Shown: positions 1-7,461 of the stretch, in pieces
How the letters are laid out: each line of letters opens with the position of its first letter
Position numbering within the stretch: the first letter of the stretch is position 1
Source of the DNA: Phycisphaeraceae bacterium
GTDB taxonomy: Bacteria; Planctomycetota; Phycisphaerae; Phycisphaerales; Phycisphaeraceae
NCBI GenBank assembly: GCA_028284155.1
Contig: JANQSF010000058.1
Span: 1-64,000 of the forward strand
DNA length: 64,000 nt
Direction of reading: 5' to 3'
Notes under the pieces: model-generated
What the model was told of the DNA's origin: nothing
The model's database searches: none
What the model saw: the letters and a program-made list of their open reading frames with translations, nothing else
Program-made: the position numbers and the translations under genes

Positions 1-561
1 CGTGGCGTCCGGTCGGCCGTCTCGGCCGGGGCGCTCGACGTAGCTGATCTTGCCGGAAATGCCTTCACAATTCAGCTCGCCCAGCGGCTTGGTGTTGACC
101 GTTTCCTTGGGCAGCTTCTTGGCTTCCTTGAGCGGGCCCGCCAGGAACGCGGGCATCGGGCCGAGGTCGTCTTTTTCCAATGCTTCGGGGTCACGGCCTT
201 CGCGTTGCTGCAACCACCCGCGGATGTAGTTCTCCATCGGCGTCGCGCCCTTCTTGAGGTGCTTCTGCGGGACGAGCACCTTGGCCGTGACCTTCTCTTC
301 GCGCTCGCCTTCCGTCATGCGGAAGTCGAATTCGATCCAACGTGCGGTCTGGCCGTCTTCGGTGGCCGTGCCGACCACGGCCATCCGCAGCGAGCCATTC
401 ATCGTGCGCGTCTCGTCGCCGCGCGACATCTCCATCTTCATGTCGAACTTGGCCCACGCGCCGTCGGCGGGCAACTGGTACAGCAGGCCGTCCGCCAACG
501 CCGTCGAGGACGACACGGCGAACAGGGCGATCAGCGCTAAGGCAAGTGTGCGTTGAAACAT
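1..561 (-). CDS. secreted protein of unknown function, C-terminus outside window
   Basis: An open frame starts at an ATG at 561 and runs off the left edge without a stop, so 187 residues are visible. Residues 1-23 form a signal peptide: MFQR, a Leu/Ala-rich core, then ALA before DG. The mature part is hydrophilic and beta-rich, with segments such as MKMEMSRGDETRTMNGSL and ARWIEFDFRM that recall exported planctomycete proteins measuring change in a bound substrate or lipoprotein-carrier folds. I do not recognise a family. Codon use and GC match the neighbours. It is likely periplasmic or surface-exposed. Confidence 0.75.
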   Translation of the reverse strand, partial: MFQRTLALALIALFAVSSSTALADGLLYQLPADGAWAKFDMKMEMSRGDETRTMNGSLRMAVVGTATEDGQTARWIEFDFRMTEGEREEKVTAKVLVPQKHLKKGATPMENYIRGWLQQREGRDPEALEKDDLGPMPAFLAGPLKEAKKLPKETVNTKPLGELNCEGISGKISYVERPGRDGRPDAT

Positions 562-640
562 GAGCGAGGCCTCCGATGAGAGAAAGGACGGACGGGAAAG
601 GTTGCCACCAACGGGCATGATAACGAGATTCATGGATCGG

Positions 641-779
641 CTCCCTCTCCCGCTGGGAGAGGGCTGGGGTGAGGGTTCCGCGCGGGTTCACGACGTCTTG
701 CCATCGCGTCACGGCTGCGCGAACCCTCACCCGGCGGCGAAGCCGCCGACCTCTCCCATCGGGAGAGGTTGGGGGAAGG
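641..779. repeat. inverted-repeat element of the CTCTCCC/GGGAGAGG type
   Basis: The left part (641-685) contains CTCTCCCGCTGGGAGAGG followed by GGGGTGAGGGTTCCGCGCG. The right part (717-779) is its approximate reverse complement: CGCGAACCCTCACCC, a GGCGGCGAAGCCGCC hairpin, then CTCTCCCATCGGGAGAGG. Together they make a roughly 140-bp stem-loop between the partial secreted gene and the amidohydrolase gene. Short GAGAGGG...GTGAGGG elements like this are common dispersed intergenic repeats in bacteria. No ORF inside is credible. Confidence 0.8.
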
Positions 780-790
780 TCGTCAGGCTT

Positions 791-1669
791 TCACGACCAG
801 CCTTCGTCGTCGTCTTCGTCGCCCGCGATCGGGTCGCCGGCCGGCAGGCCGTAGAAACGCGCGGCCGTTCCGCCCATCAACATCGCCCAGTCGTCGTCGT
901 TGACCGAGCCCAAACATTCCATCAGGGCGTCGACGACCTGCCCGTACGACCCTGCCAACAGGCAGACCGGCCAATCGCTGCCGAACATCAGCCGGTCGTA
1001 GCCGAACGCCTTGACGACGAACTGGACAAAGGGCTTGAGGTCGCGCGGTTGCCAATCCCGGGCGGCCTCGGTGACCATACCGGAGAGTTTGCACACGACG
1101 TTGTTGTGTTCAGCCGCCGCAGCCAGGTCGTCCTGCCAGCCGTCCAAACGACCCTCGGCGATGGGCGGCTTGGCGATGTGGTCGATCACCATCGGCAGGT
1201 CGGGCAACGCCCTGGCCAACGTCGGCACGTGCTTCAGGTGTTGCGGTCGCAGCAGCAGGTCGTATGTCAGCCCGTGTTGCGCGACGCGTTCGAGCCCGCG
1301 CAGCACGTCGTCGCGGACGAGCCAGTCGTCGTCGGCCTCGTCGTGCACGAGGTGACGCACGCCGACGAACTTGCGCAGCGGCGCGAACTCGGCCAAGGCG
1401 TCGTCGATGTCTTCCGCGGTCAGATCGACCCAGCCGACAACGCCGGCGATCCAGTCGTTCTCGGCTGCGAGTTCAAGGGCGAACCGGTTCTCGTCCAGGT
1501 CGTGCGTGGCCTGCACGAACACCGTGCGGTCAACGCCCACGTCTCTGAGGTGTTGCGACAGGTCGCTTGGGAGATAGTCGCGGTTGAGCACGGTCAGGTC
1601 GGGCGTCATCCACGGGTAGGTCAGCCGCGACAGGTTCCAGAAATGCTGGTGCGCATCGATCACATGCAT
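791..1669 (-). CDS. amidohydrolase 2 family metal-dependent hydrolase (COG3618-like)
   Basis: The 292-residue product starts MHVIDAHQHFW, the metal-binding HxH strand of amidohydrolase-2 TIM barrels. Further on are VIDHIAKPPI (metal His) and MFGSDWPVC near the C-terminus (catalytic Asp). This family includes lactonases such as L-fucono-1,5-lactonase and 2-pyrone-4,6-dicarboxylate lactonase; the substrate cannot be read here. The protein is cytosolic with no signal peptide. I chose the ATG at 1669 rather than an upstream in-frame start because the family begins at this motif, and because TATACT lies 7 nt before it (1677-1682, reverse strand), which suggests a leaderless transcript. It diverges from the DUF218 gene. 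Confidence 0.9.
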   Translation of the reverse strand: MHVIDAHQHFWNLSRLTYPWMTPDLTVLNRDYLPSDLSQHLRDVGVDRTVFVQATHDLDENRFALELAAENDWIAGVVGWVDLTAEDIDDALAEFAPLRKFVGVRHLVHDEADDDWLVRDDVLRGLERVAQHGLTYDLLLRPQHLKHVPTLARALPDLPMVIDHIAKPPIAEGRLDGWQDDLAAAAEHNNVVCKLSGMVTEAARDWQPRDLKPFVQFVVKAFGYDRLMFGSDWPVCLLAGSYGQVVDALMECLGSVNDDDWAMLMGGTAARFYGLPAGDPIAGDEDDDEGWS

Positions 1670-1676
1670 GGCGGGC

Positions 1677-1682
1677 AGTATA
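1677..1682 (-). promoter_or_regulatory. -10 hexamer TATACT, probable leaderless promoter
   Basis: The reverse-strand TATACT ends 7 nt before the amidohydrolase ATG, so transcription would begin at or next to the start codon. No clear Shine-Dalgarno is present. The same arrangement recurs at several genes in this window. Confidence 0.5.
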
Positions 1683-1778
1683 CGGAAGCGTGTGGTTGCA
1701 CGACGTGTTTGGCAGTTCACATCGGATTGGCTGGCCGGTGTCAAAGCGACCGGCCAACGATCGACGATGTGTAGTGAC

Positions 1779-2942
1779 ATGCGCCTGCTCCCATCGCGTC
1801 AGACCGTTGCGACCGCCGTCGGTCGAGGCTTTGCTCTTTTCCTCGGTGGGTGGTCGCTGATGAGCCTCGTCTTCGCGGCGATCGATCCGGGTGGGCGGGG
1901 CGACAGCAACATCTGGTGGATCGACGTACGCTGGCTGTCGGGCGGGTTGGATCGCCTGTTCCTGCTGTTTGTGAGCGTTGCGTTGCTGTGGGTGGCGAGC
2001 GGAATAGTCCACTCGCGCACGGCTCGGCGGAGTATCACCATCCTGCTGGCGGCCGCGTTGGCGGTGAGTTTGATCAATTCGGTGACGTTCTGGGTGCTGC
2101 TGGGGCGAGGGTCGATTTTCACACGCGTGCCCGTGCCGGTGTCGTTGCTCATCGCTTGCATGTTGACGTTCATTCTGTGGACCCATGCGCGGGCCACGGT
2201 CCGGGTCGCGAACCGGGCGGGATCGGACAACGGCTCACGGCATGGATTGGTTGCTTGGGTGCCTGTGAATAAGCGGAGCGTTTCACGGAGCCGCCGACCC
2301 AACTCCGTGAAACGCTCCGCTTATTCACAGCCACCTATAGAACGGACCGCCAAGGGCACGCGAACGGCGGCGATCATGAACACGGCCGGCGTGTTGGTGG
2401 TCGCGTCGGTCTGCGTGTCGGTCGCGCCGCTGATTCAGATGGTCGGATTCGGCGGAACGGACTACCGCCGGCGGGCCGACGCAGCGGTCGTGTTCGGCGC
2501 GCGGGCGTACGCGGACGGTCGGCTGAGCCTGGCGTTGGAAGACCGGGTCCGCACAGCCTGCGATCTATACGACGACGGCCTGGTGGATCGGTTGATCTTC
2601 TCCGGCGGGCCGGGCGACGGGGACATTCACGAAACCGAGGCGATGCGTCGCTTCGCTATCGAACACGGCATTCCCGCGGAGGCGATCACACTCGATCCGG
2701 CCGGGCTGAACACCCGCGCGACCGTCGCGCAGACCGAGGCGATGTTCGCTGAACTCGGCGTGCAACGCGTGTTGGCCGTCAGTCACGGCTACCACTTGCC
2801 GCGCGTCAAGCTCACCTATCAACATGTTGGACGTGAGGTCTATACCGTTCCCGCGCGCGAGACGCGCACTCTGGCGGCGTTGCCTTTCAACATGGCCCGC
2901 GAGGTCGCGGCGTGGTGGGCGTACGCGGTCGGTGTGCGGTGA
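1779..2942 (+). CDS. DUF218 (SanA/YdcF/ElyC-like) membrane protein with in-frame palindromic insert
   Basis: The product has 387 residues from the ATG at 1779; an in-frame ATG at 1767 is an alternative. About four hydrophobic segments come first, then a linker, another membrane segment (IMNTAGVLVVASVCVSVAP), and a C-terminal DUF218 domain with AVVFGARAYADGRLS, LIFSGGPGDGDIHETEAM and VLAVSHGYHLPR. DUF218 proteins act in the envelope, for example in polyprenyl-carrier or vancomycin-barrier functions, but the exact role is unknown. Residues about 160-186 are encoded by a complete 78-bp palindromic repeat (2258-2335) read in frame. It lies in the loop between the membrane segments, where an insert is likely tolerated. 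Confidence 0.8.
   Translation: MRLLPSRQTVATAVGRGFALFLGGWSLMSLVFAAIDPGGRGDSNIWWIDVRWLSGGLDRLFLLFVSVALLWVASGIVHSRTARRSITILLAAALAVSLINSVTFWVLLGRGSIFTRVPVPVSLLIACMLTFILWTHARATVRVANRAGSDNGSRHGLVAWVPVNKRSVSRSRRPNSVKRSAYSQPPIERTAKGTRTAAIMNTAGVLVVASVCVSVAPLIQMVGFGGTDYRRRADAAVVFGARAYADGRLSLALEDRVRTACDLYDDGLVDRLIFSGGPGDGDIHETEAMRRFAIEHGIPAEAITLDPAGLNTRATVAQTEAMFAELGVQRVLAVSHGYHLPRVKLTYQHVGREVYTVPARETRTLAALPFNMAREVAAWWAYAVGVR
2258..2335. repeat. 78-bp palindromic element, hairpin family A copy 1, inside a gene
   Basis: The arms begin GGTGCCTGTGAATAAGCG and end with the reverse complement, closing on a short loop near 2303. Other copies lie at 4681-4755, 34952-35027 and 56049-56126. In this copy the stem carries GCGGAGCG/CGCTCCGC where the others mostly carry GCGAAGCG/CGCTTCGC, so both arms changed together. 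It is read in frame within the DUF218 gene. Confidence 0.9.
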
Positions 2943-2990
2943 GGCTTCGACATCTGCCCGCGCGGATCCATTAGAATCCGGCCTGCCGCG

Positions 2991-3311
2991 ATGTCTCGGA
3001 GTCGTGTGATGCACGAAGAGAACGAATTGGCCGATCTGGCTTACGCGTCGAACACGACGCCTCAAACCGCGCGGCGCGCACCGGGGCGCGGAGAGTCGAC
3101 GCGGGCCACGCGAGCACTTCGTCGGCGTTTGGGATGGGCAGCGCTGGCTGCACTCGGCTTGGGGTTCCTCGCGATCTGGTTGGCGGGCCCATTGGGGATG
3201 AAGTGGCTGACGCTGGTCGGCCTGCTGTGCCTGGTTGTCGGTGTGATTCTCGGGACGGTGTTCGGCTGGGTTTCCCGATTCCTGCGGGTCAGTCGGTTCA
3301 TAGACTCGTGA
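2991..3311 (+). CDS. small two-TM membrane protein, unknown function
   Basis: This 106-residue protein has a charged, Arg-rich N-terminal half, then two hydrophobic segments (WAALAALGLGFLAIWLAG and WLTLVGLLCLVVGVILGTVFGW) and a short basic tail. The ATG at 2991 is favoured because TAGAAT (2972-2977) lies 13 nt upstream; the ATG at 3009 (MHEENELAD) is an alternative. It lies 48 bp after the DUF218 gene. No family was recognised; inner-membrane location is inferred. Confidence 0.65.
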   Translation: MSRSRVMHEENELADLAYASNTTPQTARRAPGRGESTRATRALRRRLGWAALAALGLGFLAIWLAGPLGMKWLTLVGLLCLVVGVILGTVFGWVSRFLRVSRFIDS

Positions 3312-3362
3312 TTCGTAGCTTGTCGTTTCAGTCGTTCTGAGAACCTAAGGGGCGGACTCAAT

Positions 3363-3722
3363 GGCGGTGCACTCGCCGTGCGGGCCTGCTCAAGCGCCGC
3401 AGCGGCTTGGCGCTTCGCTTTGGTGGTACGGCTTCGCCGTGAAGACCACATGAGTTGGGGGACGCTCGCCGCCGCTCCCCCAAACCCCCAAGGCTCCCCC
3501 GCGGAAGCCGAGCCATGCATTGAGCGCCGGTTGTGCGACTCACTTTCCGGGGGCGGCCGGGCGTTATCCGAGCGTGCAGCTGCCTGTGGAAGACCTCAAT
3601 TGCCCGCGCATTTGATGTATGCGGCGCGTGGTCGGTTAACGCGGGCGAAACACTGTAATCAACCGGTGAGAAGTCCAAGCCACTCTGGCGATTGAAGAGG
3701 CCTGCACGGCGAGTGCACTGCC
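3363..3722. repeat. 360-bp element bounded by 31-bp inverted repeats (MITE-like)
   Basis: Positions 3363-3393 and 3692-3722 are inverted copies matching at about 27 of 31 bases, with the core GCACGGCGAGTGCAC in the right arm. The interior contains smaller hairpins, for example GGGGGACGC...GCTCCCCC near 3458-3483, and no convincing gene. It fills most of the 3312-3769 gap between convergent genes. I could not see a target-site duplication. A non-autonomous transposable element is the best guess. Confidence 0.6.
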
Positions 3723-3769
3723 TCATTCAATTCCGACAGAAATGGTGAAGGTGCAGACGTTCGATTTGG

Positions 3770-4624
3770 TCACTTCCCCGCCTTGATCTTCGGGTCGAAC
3801 TCGTCGCGTAGCCCGTCGCCTAACAGGTTGAAACCCAGGACGGTGATGAAGATGCAGCCGCCGGCCGCGGTCATTTGCAGGTCGGCTCGGCCGAGTTCTT
3901 CCATGGCTTGCTTGAGCATCAGGCCCCACTCGGGTTGGTACGGGTCGCCACCGAGGCCGAGGAACATCAGGCCGGCCACGTCGAGGACGGCTGTGCCCAT
4001 CGCGAGGGTCGACAGGACGATCAGCGGCGCGACGCAGTTGGGCAGGATGTGGAAGAGCATGACCCGGACAGGCCCGGCCCCGACGGCCCGCGCGGCGAGG
4101 ATGAAGTCGCGGGAGGCGATGCGCAGGACCTCGGCCCGCATCTGCCGGGCGAACAGCGGCGCACCGACCAGGCCGACCGCCCAGATGACGTTGCTCAACT
4201 GCTTACCGAGTACGGCCACGGTGACCATGGCCAACAGAAAGCCGGGGAAGCTCATGGCGAAGTCGACGCCGCGCATGAGCAGGAAGTCGGTCTTCCCGCC
4301 GGCGTAGCCGCTGACCGCGCCGATGATCGAGCCGAGCACAGCCGAGAGGACGGTGGCGAGCAGGGCGATCAGTAGCGTCGTGCGAGCGCCGGCGACGAGC
4401 CGGGCGAAGATGTCCCGCCCCTGCGAGTCGACGCCGAGCCAGTGCGACGCGCTGGGCGGGGCGTAGGCATCGGCGTCGGTGACGGGGTCCATCGCGTCGT
4501 GCGGTGAAACAATCGGGCCAACAAGCGCGATGAGCAGCACGATACCGACCAAGGTCGCGCCGACAGCGGCGGCGCGGTGCGTGGTGAGGAAACGTCGGAG
4601 CCAGGAGGTCAATTCAAAATGCAA
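3770..4624 (-). CDS. ABC transporter permease, DppC/OppC family
   Basis: The 284-residue product is an inner-membrane permease of the peptide/nickel importer class. An N-terminal TM is followed by YAPPSASHWLGVDSQGRDIF, the hallmark of DppC-type subunits, then several TM segments and the EAA-like loop AARAVGAGPVRVMLFHILPN that docks on the ATPase. The start is uncertain: the codon at 4624 is TTG, no SD is visible, and the upstream DNA is a GCAAAGT-rich repeat, so the natural start may differ. It lies downstream of the partner permease gene, separated by 146 bp holding two repeat elements. No binding protein or ATPase gene is in the window. Confidence 0.88.
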   Translation of the reverse strand: MHFELTSWLRRFLTTHRAAAVGATLVGIVLLIALVGPIVSPHDAMDPVTDADAYAPPSASHWLGVDSQGRDIFARLVAGARTTLLIALLATVLSAVLGSIIGAVSGYAGGKTDFLLMRGVDFAMSFPGFLLAMVTVAVLGKQLSNVIWAVGLVGAPLFARQMRAEVLRIASRDFILAARAVGAGPVRVMLFHILPNCVAPLIVLSTLAMGTAVLDVAGLMFLGLGGDPYQPEWGLMLKQAMEELGRADLQMTAAGGCIFITVLGFNLLGDGLRDEFDPKIKAGK

Positions 4625-4655
4625 AGTGCAAAGTTCAACATGCGGAGTGGGGGGC

Positions 4656-4673
4656 GCGCTAAGCCGCGAGCGG
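4656..4673 (-). repeat. degenerate copy of 19-nt GCGCTAAGCCGCAAGCGGC repeat
   Basis: GCGCTAAGCCGCGAGCGG differs from the consensus by one base and lacks the final C. It lies beside hairpin-family A copy 2, between the two permease genes. Confidence 0.7.
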
Positions 4674-4680
4674 GGGGGGT

Positions 4681-4755
4681 GGGTGGGAATAAGCGAAGCG
4701 TTTCACAGTGTTCGGTGTCAGAGCTGTGAAACGCTTCGCTTATTCACAGGCACCC
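4681..4755. repeat. palindromic element, hairpin family A copy 2
   Basis: The same inverted repeat as at 2258-2335, with a different loop (around TGTTCGGTGTCAGAG). The left arm has lost about five bases (GGGTGGGAAT instead of GGTGCCTGTGAAT), while the right arm TTATTCACAGGCACC is intact. It separates the two ABC permease genes, so a transcript spanning both would carry a strong hairpin. Confidence 0.9.
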
Positions 4756-4770
4756 ATCAACGGTATCTAA

Positions 4771-5856
4771 TCATGTGTTTTGGCGTTGTAAGCGGACGCG
4801 CGGGTCGATCAGGCCGTAGCTGAGGTCGACCAACAGGTTGATCAGGACGAAGGCGATGGCGATGACGAAGACGGCGGCCATGAGTTGTCGGTGTTCCTGT
4901 TTGAGGATGGATTGCACGACGAATTGGCCGAGGCCGGGCCACTGGAAGATCGTTTCGGTGAGGACGGCCCCGCCCAGCAGGTAGCCGAGCTGCGCGCCGA
5001 GTGTGGTGACAATGGCGATGGCGGCGTTGCGCAGGATGTGGCGGCGCATGATGCGGCGGCGCGGCACGCCCTTGGCCCGCGCCGTGCGGACATAGTCTTC
5101 ATTCAGTTCGCCGCCGATCGCGGCGCGGGTGATGCGTGCGATCATCGCGGTCGGCACGGTCGCCAGCACGAGTGCCGGCAACGCCAAGTGGGTAAGCACG
5201 TCGGTGAAGGCCGACCAGTCGCGGGCGATGAACGCGGCGTCGATGAGGTAGAAGCTGGTCGGTGCGGGGCCAAGGTCTGCCGCGGCGGCTTTTTCGAGTT
5301 GGGTGAACGTCAGGATCGTCGCGTCTGACGCTCGGCCGGTGACTTCGACACCGGCAAAACCGACCCACTCGCTTAGTAGTCCGCCGCGTCGGAAGCATCG
5401 TTGCGCTAGCAGGCCGAGCCAGAAGATCGGCAGCGACACACCGGCCAACGACGCGGTCATGACGGTGGCGTCGCGGAGTTTGCCAGCCCGCCCGGCGGCG
5501 ATCACGCCGGCGCTGATCCCGACGATCGTGGCGATGAACATCGCGGCCAACGCGAGTTCGATCGTCGCGGGGATGTGCGTGGCCAGGTGCCCGTTGATCG
5601 ATCGGCCGTCCATGTCGTCGCCGAAGTCGAAGCGGAGACCGACATCGCGGACGAAAAGGCCGAACTGCACGAGCAGCGGTTTGTCGAGGCCTAGTCGTTC
5701 GCGGATGGCCTGCGCACGTTCCTCGTCGTACTTGGGCCCCATGTGCGCGGTGACCGGGTCGCCCGGCAGCGCGTGCATGAGGATGAAGCACGCCAACAGC
5801 ACAGCCAGCAGCAGCGGGACGGCGATCGCAAGTCGGCGAAGGGCGTAGCCGAGCAT
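4771..5856 (-). CDS. ABC transporter permease, DppB/OppB family
   Basis: The 361-residue permease starts MLGYALRRLAIAVPLLLAVL at an ATG at 5856. It has the DppB periplasmic signature (FILMHALPGDPVTAHMGP), the basic RERLGLDKPLLVQF segment, about six TM helices, and the EAA loop DYVRTARAKGVPRRRIMRRH that contacts the ATPase. It ends SYGLIDPRVRLQ, as usual for the family. With the downstream DppC-type gene it forms the membrane channel of an oligopeptide or nickel importer. At 361 residues it is slightly longer than the usual 310-340, mainly from a periplasmic stretch around residues 165-215. Confidence 0.92.
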   Translation of the reverse strand: MLGYALRRLAIAVPLLLAVLLACFILMHALPGDPVTAHMGPKYDEERAQAIRERLGLDKPLLVQFGLFVRDVGLRFDFGDDMDGRSINGHLATHIPATIELALAAMFIATIVGISAGVIAAGRAGKLRDATVMTASLAGVSLPIFWLGLLAQRCFRRGGLLSEWVGFAGVEVTGRASDATILTFTQLEKAAAADLGPAPTSFYLIDAAFIARDWSAFTDVLTHLALPALVLATVPTAMIARITRAAIGGELNEDYVRTARAKGVPRRRIMRRHILRNAAIAIVTTLGAQLGYLLGGAVLTETIFQWPGLGQFVVQSILKQEHRQLMAAVFVIAIAFVLINLLVDLSYGLIDPRVRLQRQNT

Positions 5857-5885
5857 GGGGGGAGTTTAGCGGGCGGGTCGGCCGT

Positions 5886-5904
5886 GCGCTAAGCCGCAAG
5901 CGGC
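5886..5904 (-). repeat. 19-nt GCGCTAAGCCGCAAGCGGC repeat
   Basis: An exact copy immediately upstream of tgt, ending 3 nt before the annotated ATG. The repeat contains the small hairpin GCCGC-TT-GCGGC and an embedded TAA. Confidence 0.85.
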
Positions 5905-5907
5905 TCT

Positions 5908-7293
5908 ATGATCGTGGCTGTGCCCGCGCTAACCTTTGACATCACGGATCGCGCGACCGATTGCAACGCCCGGTGTGGCGTCGTGCATACGCCGAACGGG
6001 TCGTTTGCGACGCCGGTGTTCATGCCAGTCGGCACGCGCGGGTCGGTCAAGGGGTTGCTGCCGCGCGACGTGGAGGCGGTCGGTAGCGAGATCATTCTCG
6101 GCAACACCTACCACCTCATGCTCCGGCCTGGCTCGGAACTGGTGGCCGAGATGGGTGGGTTGCATCGGTGGACGAATTGGCCGCGCCCGATCCTGACCGA
6201 TTCCGGCGGTTTTCAGGTCTTCAGTTTGGCTGACCTGGCGAAGATCGACGACAACGGCGTGACGTTTCGCAGCCCGTATGACGGCGCGGCCGTCGAGCTG
6301 ACGCCCGAACGCTCGATGCAGGTGCAAAACGAGCTGGGCGCCGACATCATCATGGCGTTCGACGACTGCCCGCCGGCACAAGCGGGAGCGCAAGGCGGAA
6401 GCCCTGCGCCAGCCGACGCGTCCTTTGAACTCGAATCCAACGCCGATCGCGTTGCGGGCGGGGGGCATAGGGACGCGCGAGCTGGCGGCGGGCTTCCGCC
6501 CGACGCTCCCAGGCACGCCGTCGCACCGGCCGACTATGCGCAGCGGGTGCAGGTCGCCTGCGACCGGTCGTTGCGCTGGCTGGATCGGTGCGTTAAGGCA
6601 CACGCTCGGCTGAACGACCAGGCGTTGTTCGGCATCGTTCAGGGCGGGACCGACCTCGACCAGCGGACGTGGTGCGTCGATCGGGTCACCCAGCACGACC
6701 TGCCGGGGTTTGCGATCGGCGGCGTGGCTGTGGGCGAGGGGTATGAGGGGCTCAAGACGGTGGTGGAGCACACGGCCCCGTTATTACCGGACGCCAAGCC
6801 GCGGTACCTGATGGGCGTCGGCTACGAGCGCGACATCCTCGCGGCGGTGCGGGCGGGGGTCGATATGTTCGACTGCGTCCTGCCGACACGGAACGGCCGA
6901 AGTGCGAACGCGTTCACCTCGACGGGTCAGATTCGGCTGAAAAACGCCCGTTTCGCCCGGGACGATGGGCCGATTGAGGAGGGCTGCGACTGCCCAGCGT
7001 GTGGTGGGTGGACAGGGGACAGGGGACAGGAGACAAGGGACAGGGGTCTGGGAAAACAGGACGATCGGTCGCGTGACCTGTCTCCTGACTCCTGTCTCCC
7101 GTCCCCTGCCGCCGGCTACTTTTCCCGCTCGTACTTGCGTCACCTGTTCCTGGCCGGCGAGATGCTGGGGCCGATCCTCGTTAGCCTGCATAACATCCGA
7201 CATTTCCACCGGTTCCTGCTGGACATCCGGCTTGCGATCCGGGACAATGACTGGTCTTTGGTCCGCCGGCGTTGGCCAGTGGCCTTTATATAG
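5908..7293 (+). CDS. tgt: queuine/preQ1 tRNA-guanine transglycosylase with two in-frame inserts
   Basis: Tgt exchanges guanine-34 of GUN-anticodon tRNAs for preQ1. Visible landmarks are the general acid Asp98 in LTDSGGFQVF, nucleophile Asp322 in DMFDCVLPTRN, zinc ligands Cys360, Cys362 and Cys365 (CDCPAC), and His428 in LHNIRH. The protein has 461 residues against about 375 for E. coli Tgt. The excess is two inserts, about residues 157-205 and 366-402, each encoded by a palindromic element. The second sits directly after the third zinc cysteine. Removing both gives about 375 residues. A GTG at 5920 is an alternative start because TATGAT lies 7 nt before it. The order tgt-yajC-secDF is conserved in many bacteria. 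Confidence 0.95.
   Translation: MIVAVPALTFDITDRATDCNARCGVVHTPNGSFATPVFMPVGTRGSVKGLLPRDVEAVGSEIILGNTYHLMLRPGSELVAEMGGLHRWTNWPRPILTDSGGFQVFSLADLAKIDDNGVTFRSPYDGAAVELTPERSMQVQNELGADIIMAFDDCPPAQAGAQGGSPAPADASFELESNADRVAGGGHRDARAGGGLPPDAPRHAVAPADYAQRVQVACDRSLRWLDRCVKAHARLNDQALFGIVQGGTDLDQRTWCVDRVTQHDLPGFAIGGVAVGEGYEGLKTVVEHTAPLLPDAKPRYLMGVGYERDILAAVRAGVDMFDCVLPTRNGRSANAFTSTGQIRLKNARFARDDGPIEEGCDCPACGGWTGDRGQETRDRGLGKQDDRSRDLSPDSCLPSPAAGYFSRSYLRHLFLAGEMLGPILVSLHNIRHFHRFLLDIRLAIRDNDWSLVRRRWPVAFI
6376..6520. repeat. palindromic element inserted in frame in tgt (insert 1)
   Basis: The outer arms are 6382-6404 (GCGGGAGCGCAAGGCGGAAG...) and 6490-6510 (GGGCTTCCGCCCGACGCTCCC). An inner pair (GACGCGTCC near 6415, GGGACGCGCGAG near 6471) continues the hairpin, so nearly all of about 136 bp is an imperfect palindrome. 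It encodes a Gly/Ala-rich segment between the FDDCPP motif and the following helix of Tgt. All codons are sense. Confidence 0.75.
7010..7110. repeat. GGACAGG/CCTGTC palindromic element inserted in frame in tgt (insert 2)
   Basis: The left arm is a run of GGACAGG-type units (7010-7050) and the right arm is CCTGTCTCC-type units (7077-7108), with a loop containing ACGATCGGTCG. It encodes a Gly/Asp/Arg-rich peptide placed between zinc-binding Cys365 and the SRSYLRHLF helix of Tgt. No stop codon occurs in the reading frame. Confidence 0.85.
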
Positions 7294-7461
7294 GTGGGCG
7301 TCCGCCGACATCGGCGGGCGAGGCCCGGACGCCGGCTCCCTCGGATATGACGTGAACCCAACGCACACCGCCATGAAAGTGTGGCGGCCGGGGGGCGACT
7401 CACCCCATAACGAACGACACGATCACGCGCCAACTGCGCGCGACACGACAAGGGCAGACGC

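Noticed and set aside
560-1774. 404-codon + strand ORF across the repeat and the amidohydrolase
   Set aside because: It runs through a non-coding inverted repeat and antisense to a well-conserved enzyme.
3378-3695. 105-codon ORF inside the 360-bp inverted-repeat element
   Set aside because: Low-complexity composition, no start signal and hairpin-rich DNA; no transposase motif. The element is treated as non-coding.
7003-7113. Insert in tgt considered as an intein
   Set aside because: Only about 37 residues, with no Cys/Ser start, terminal His-Asn or intein blocks. The DNA palindrome explains it better.
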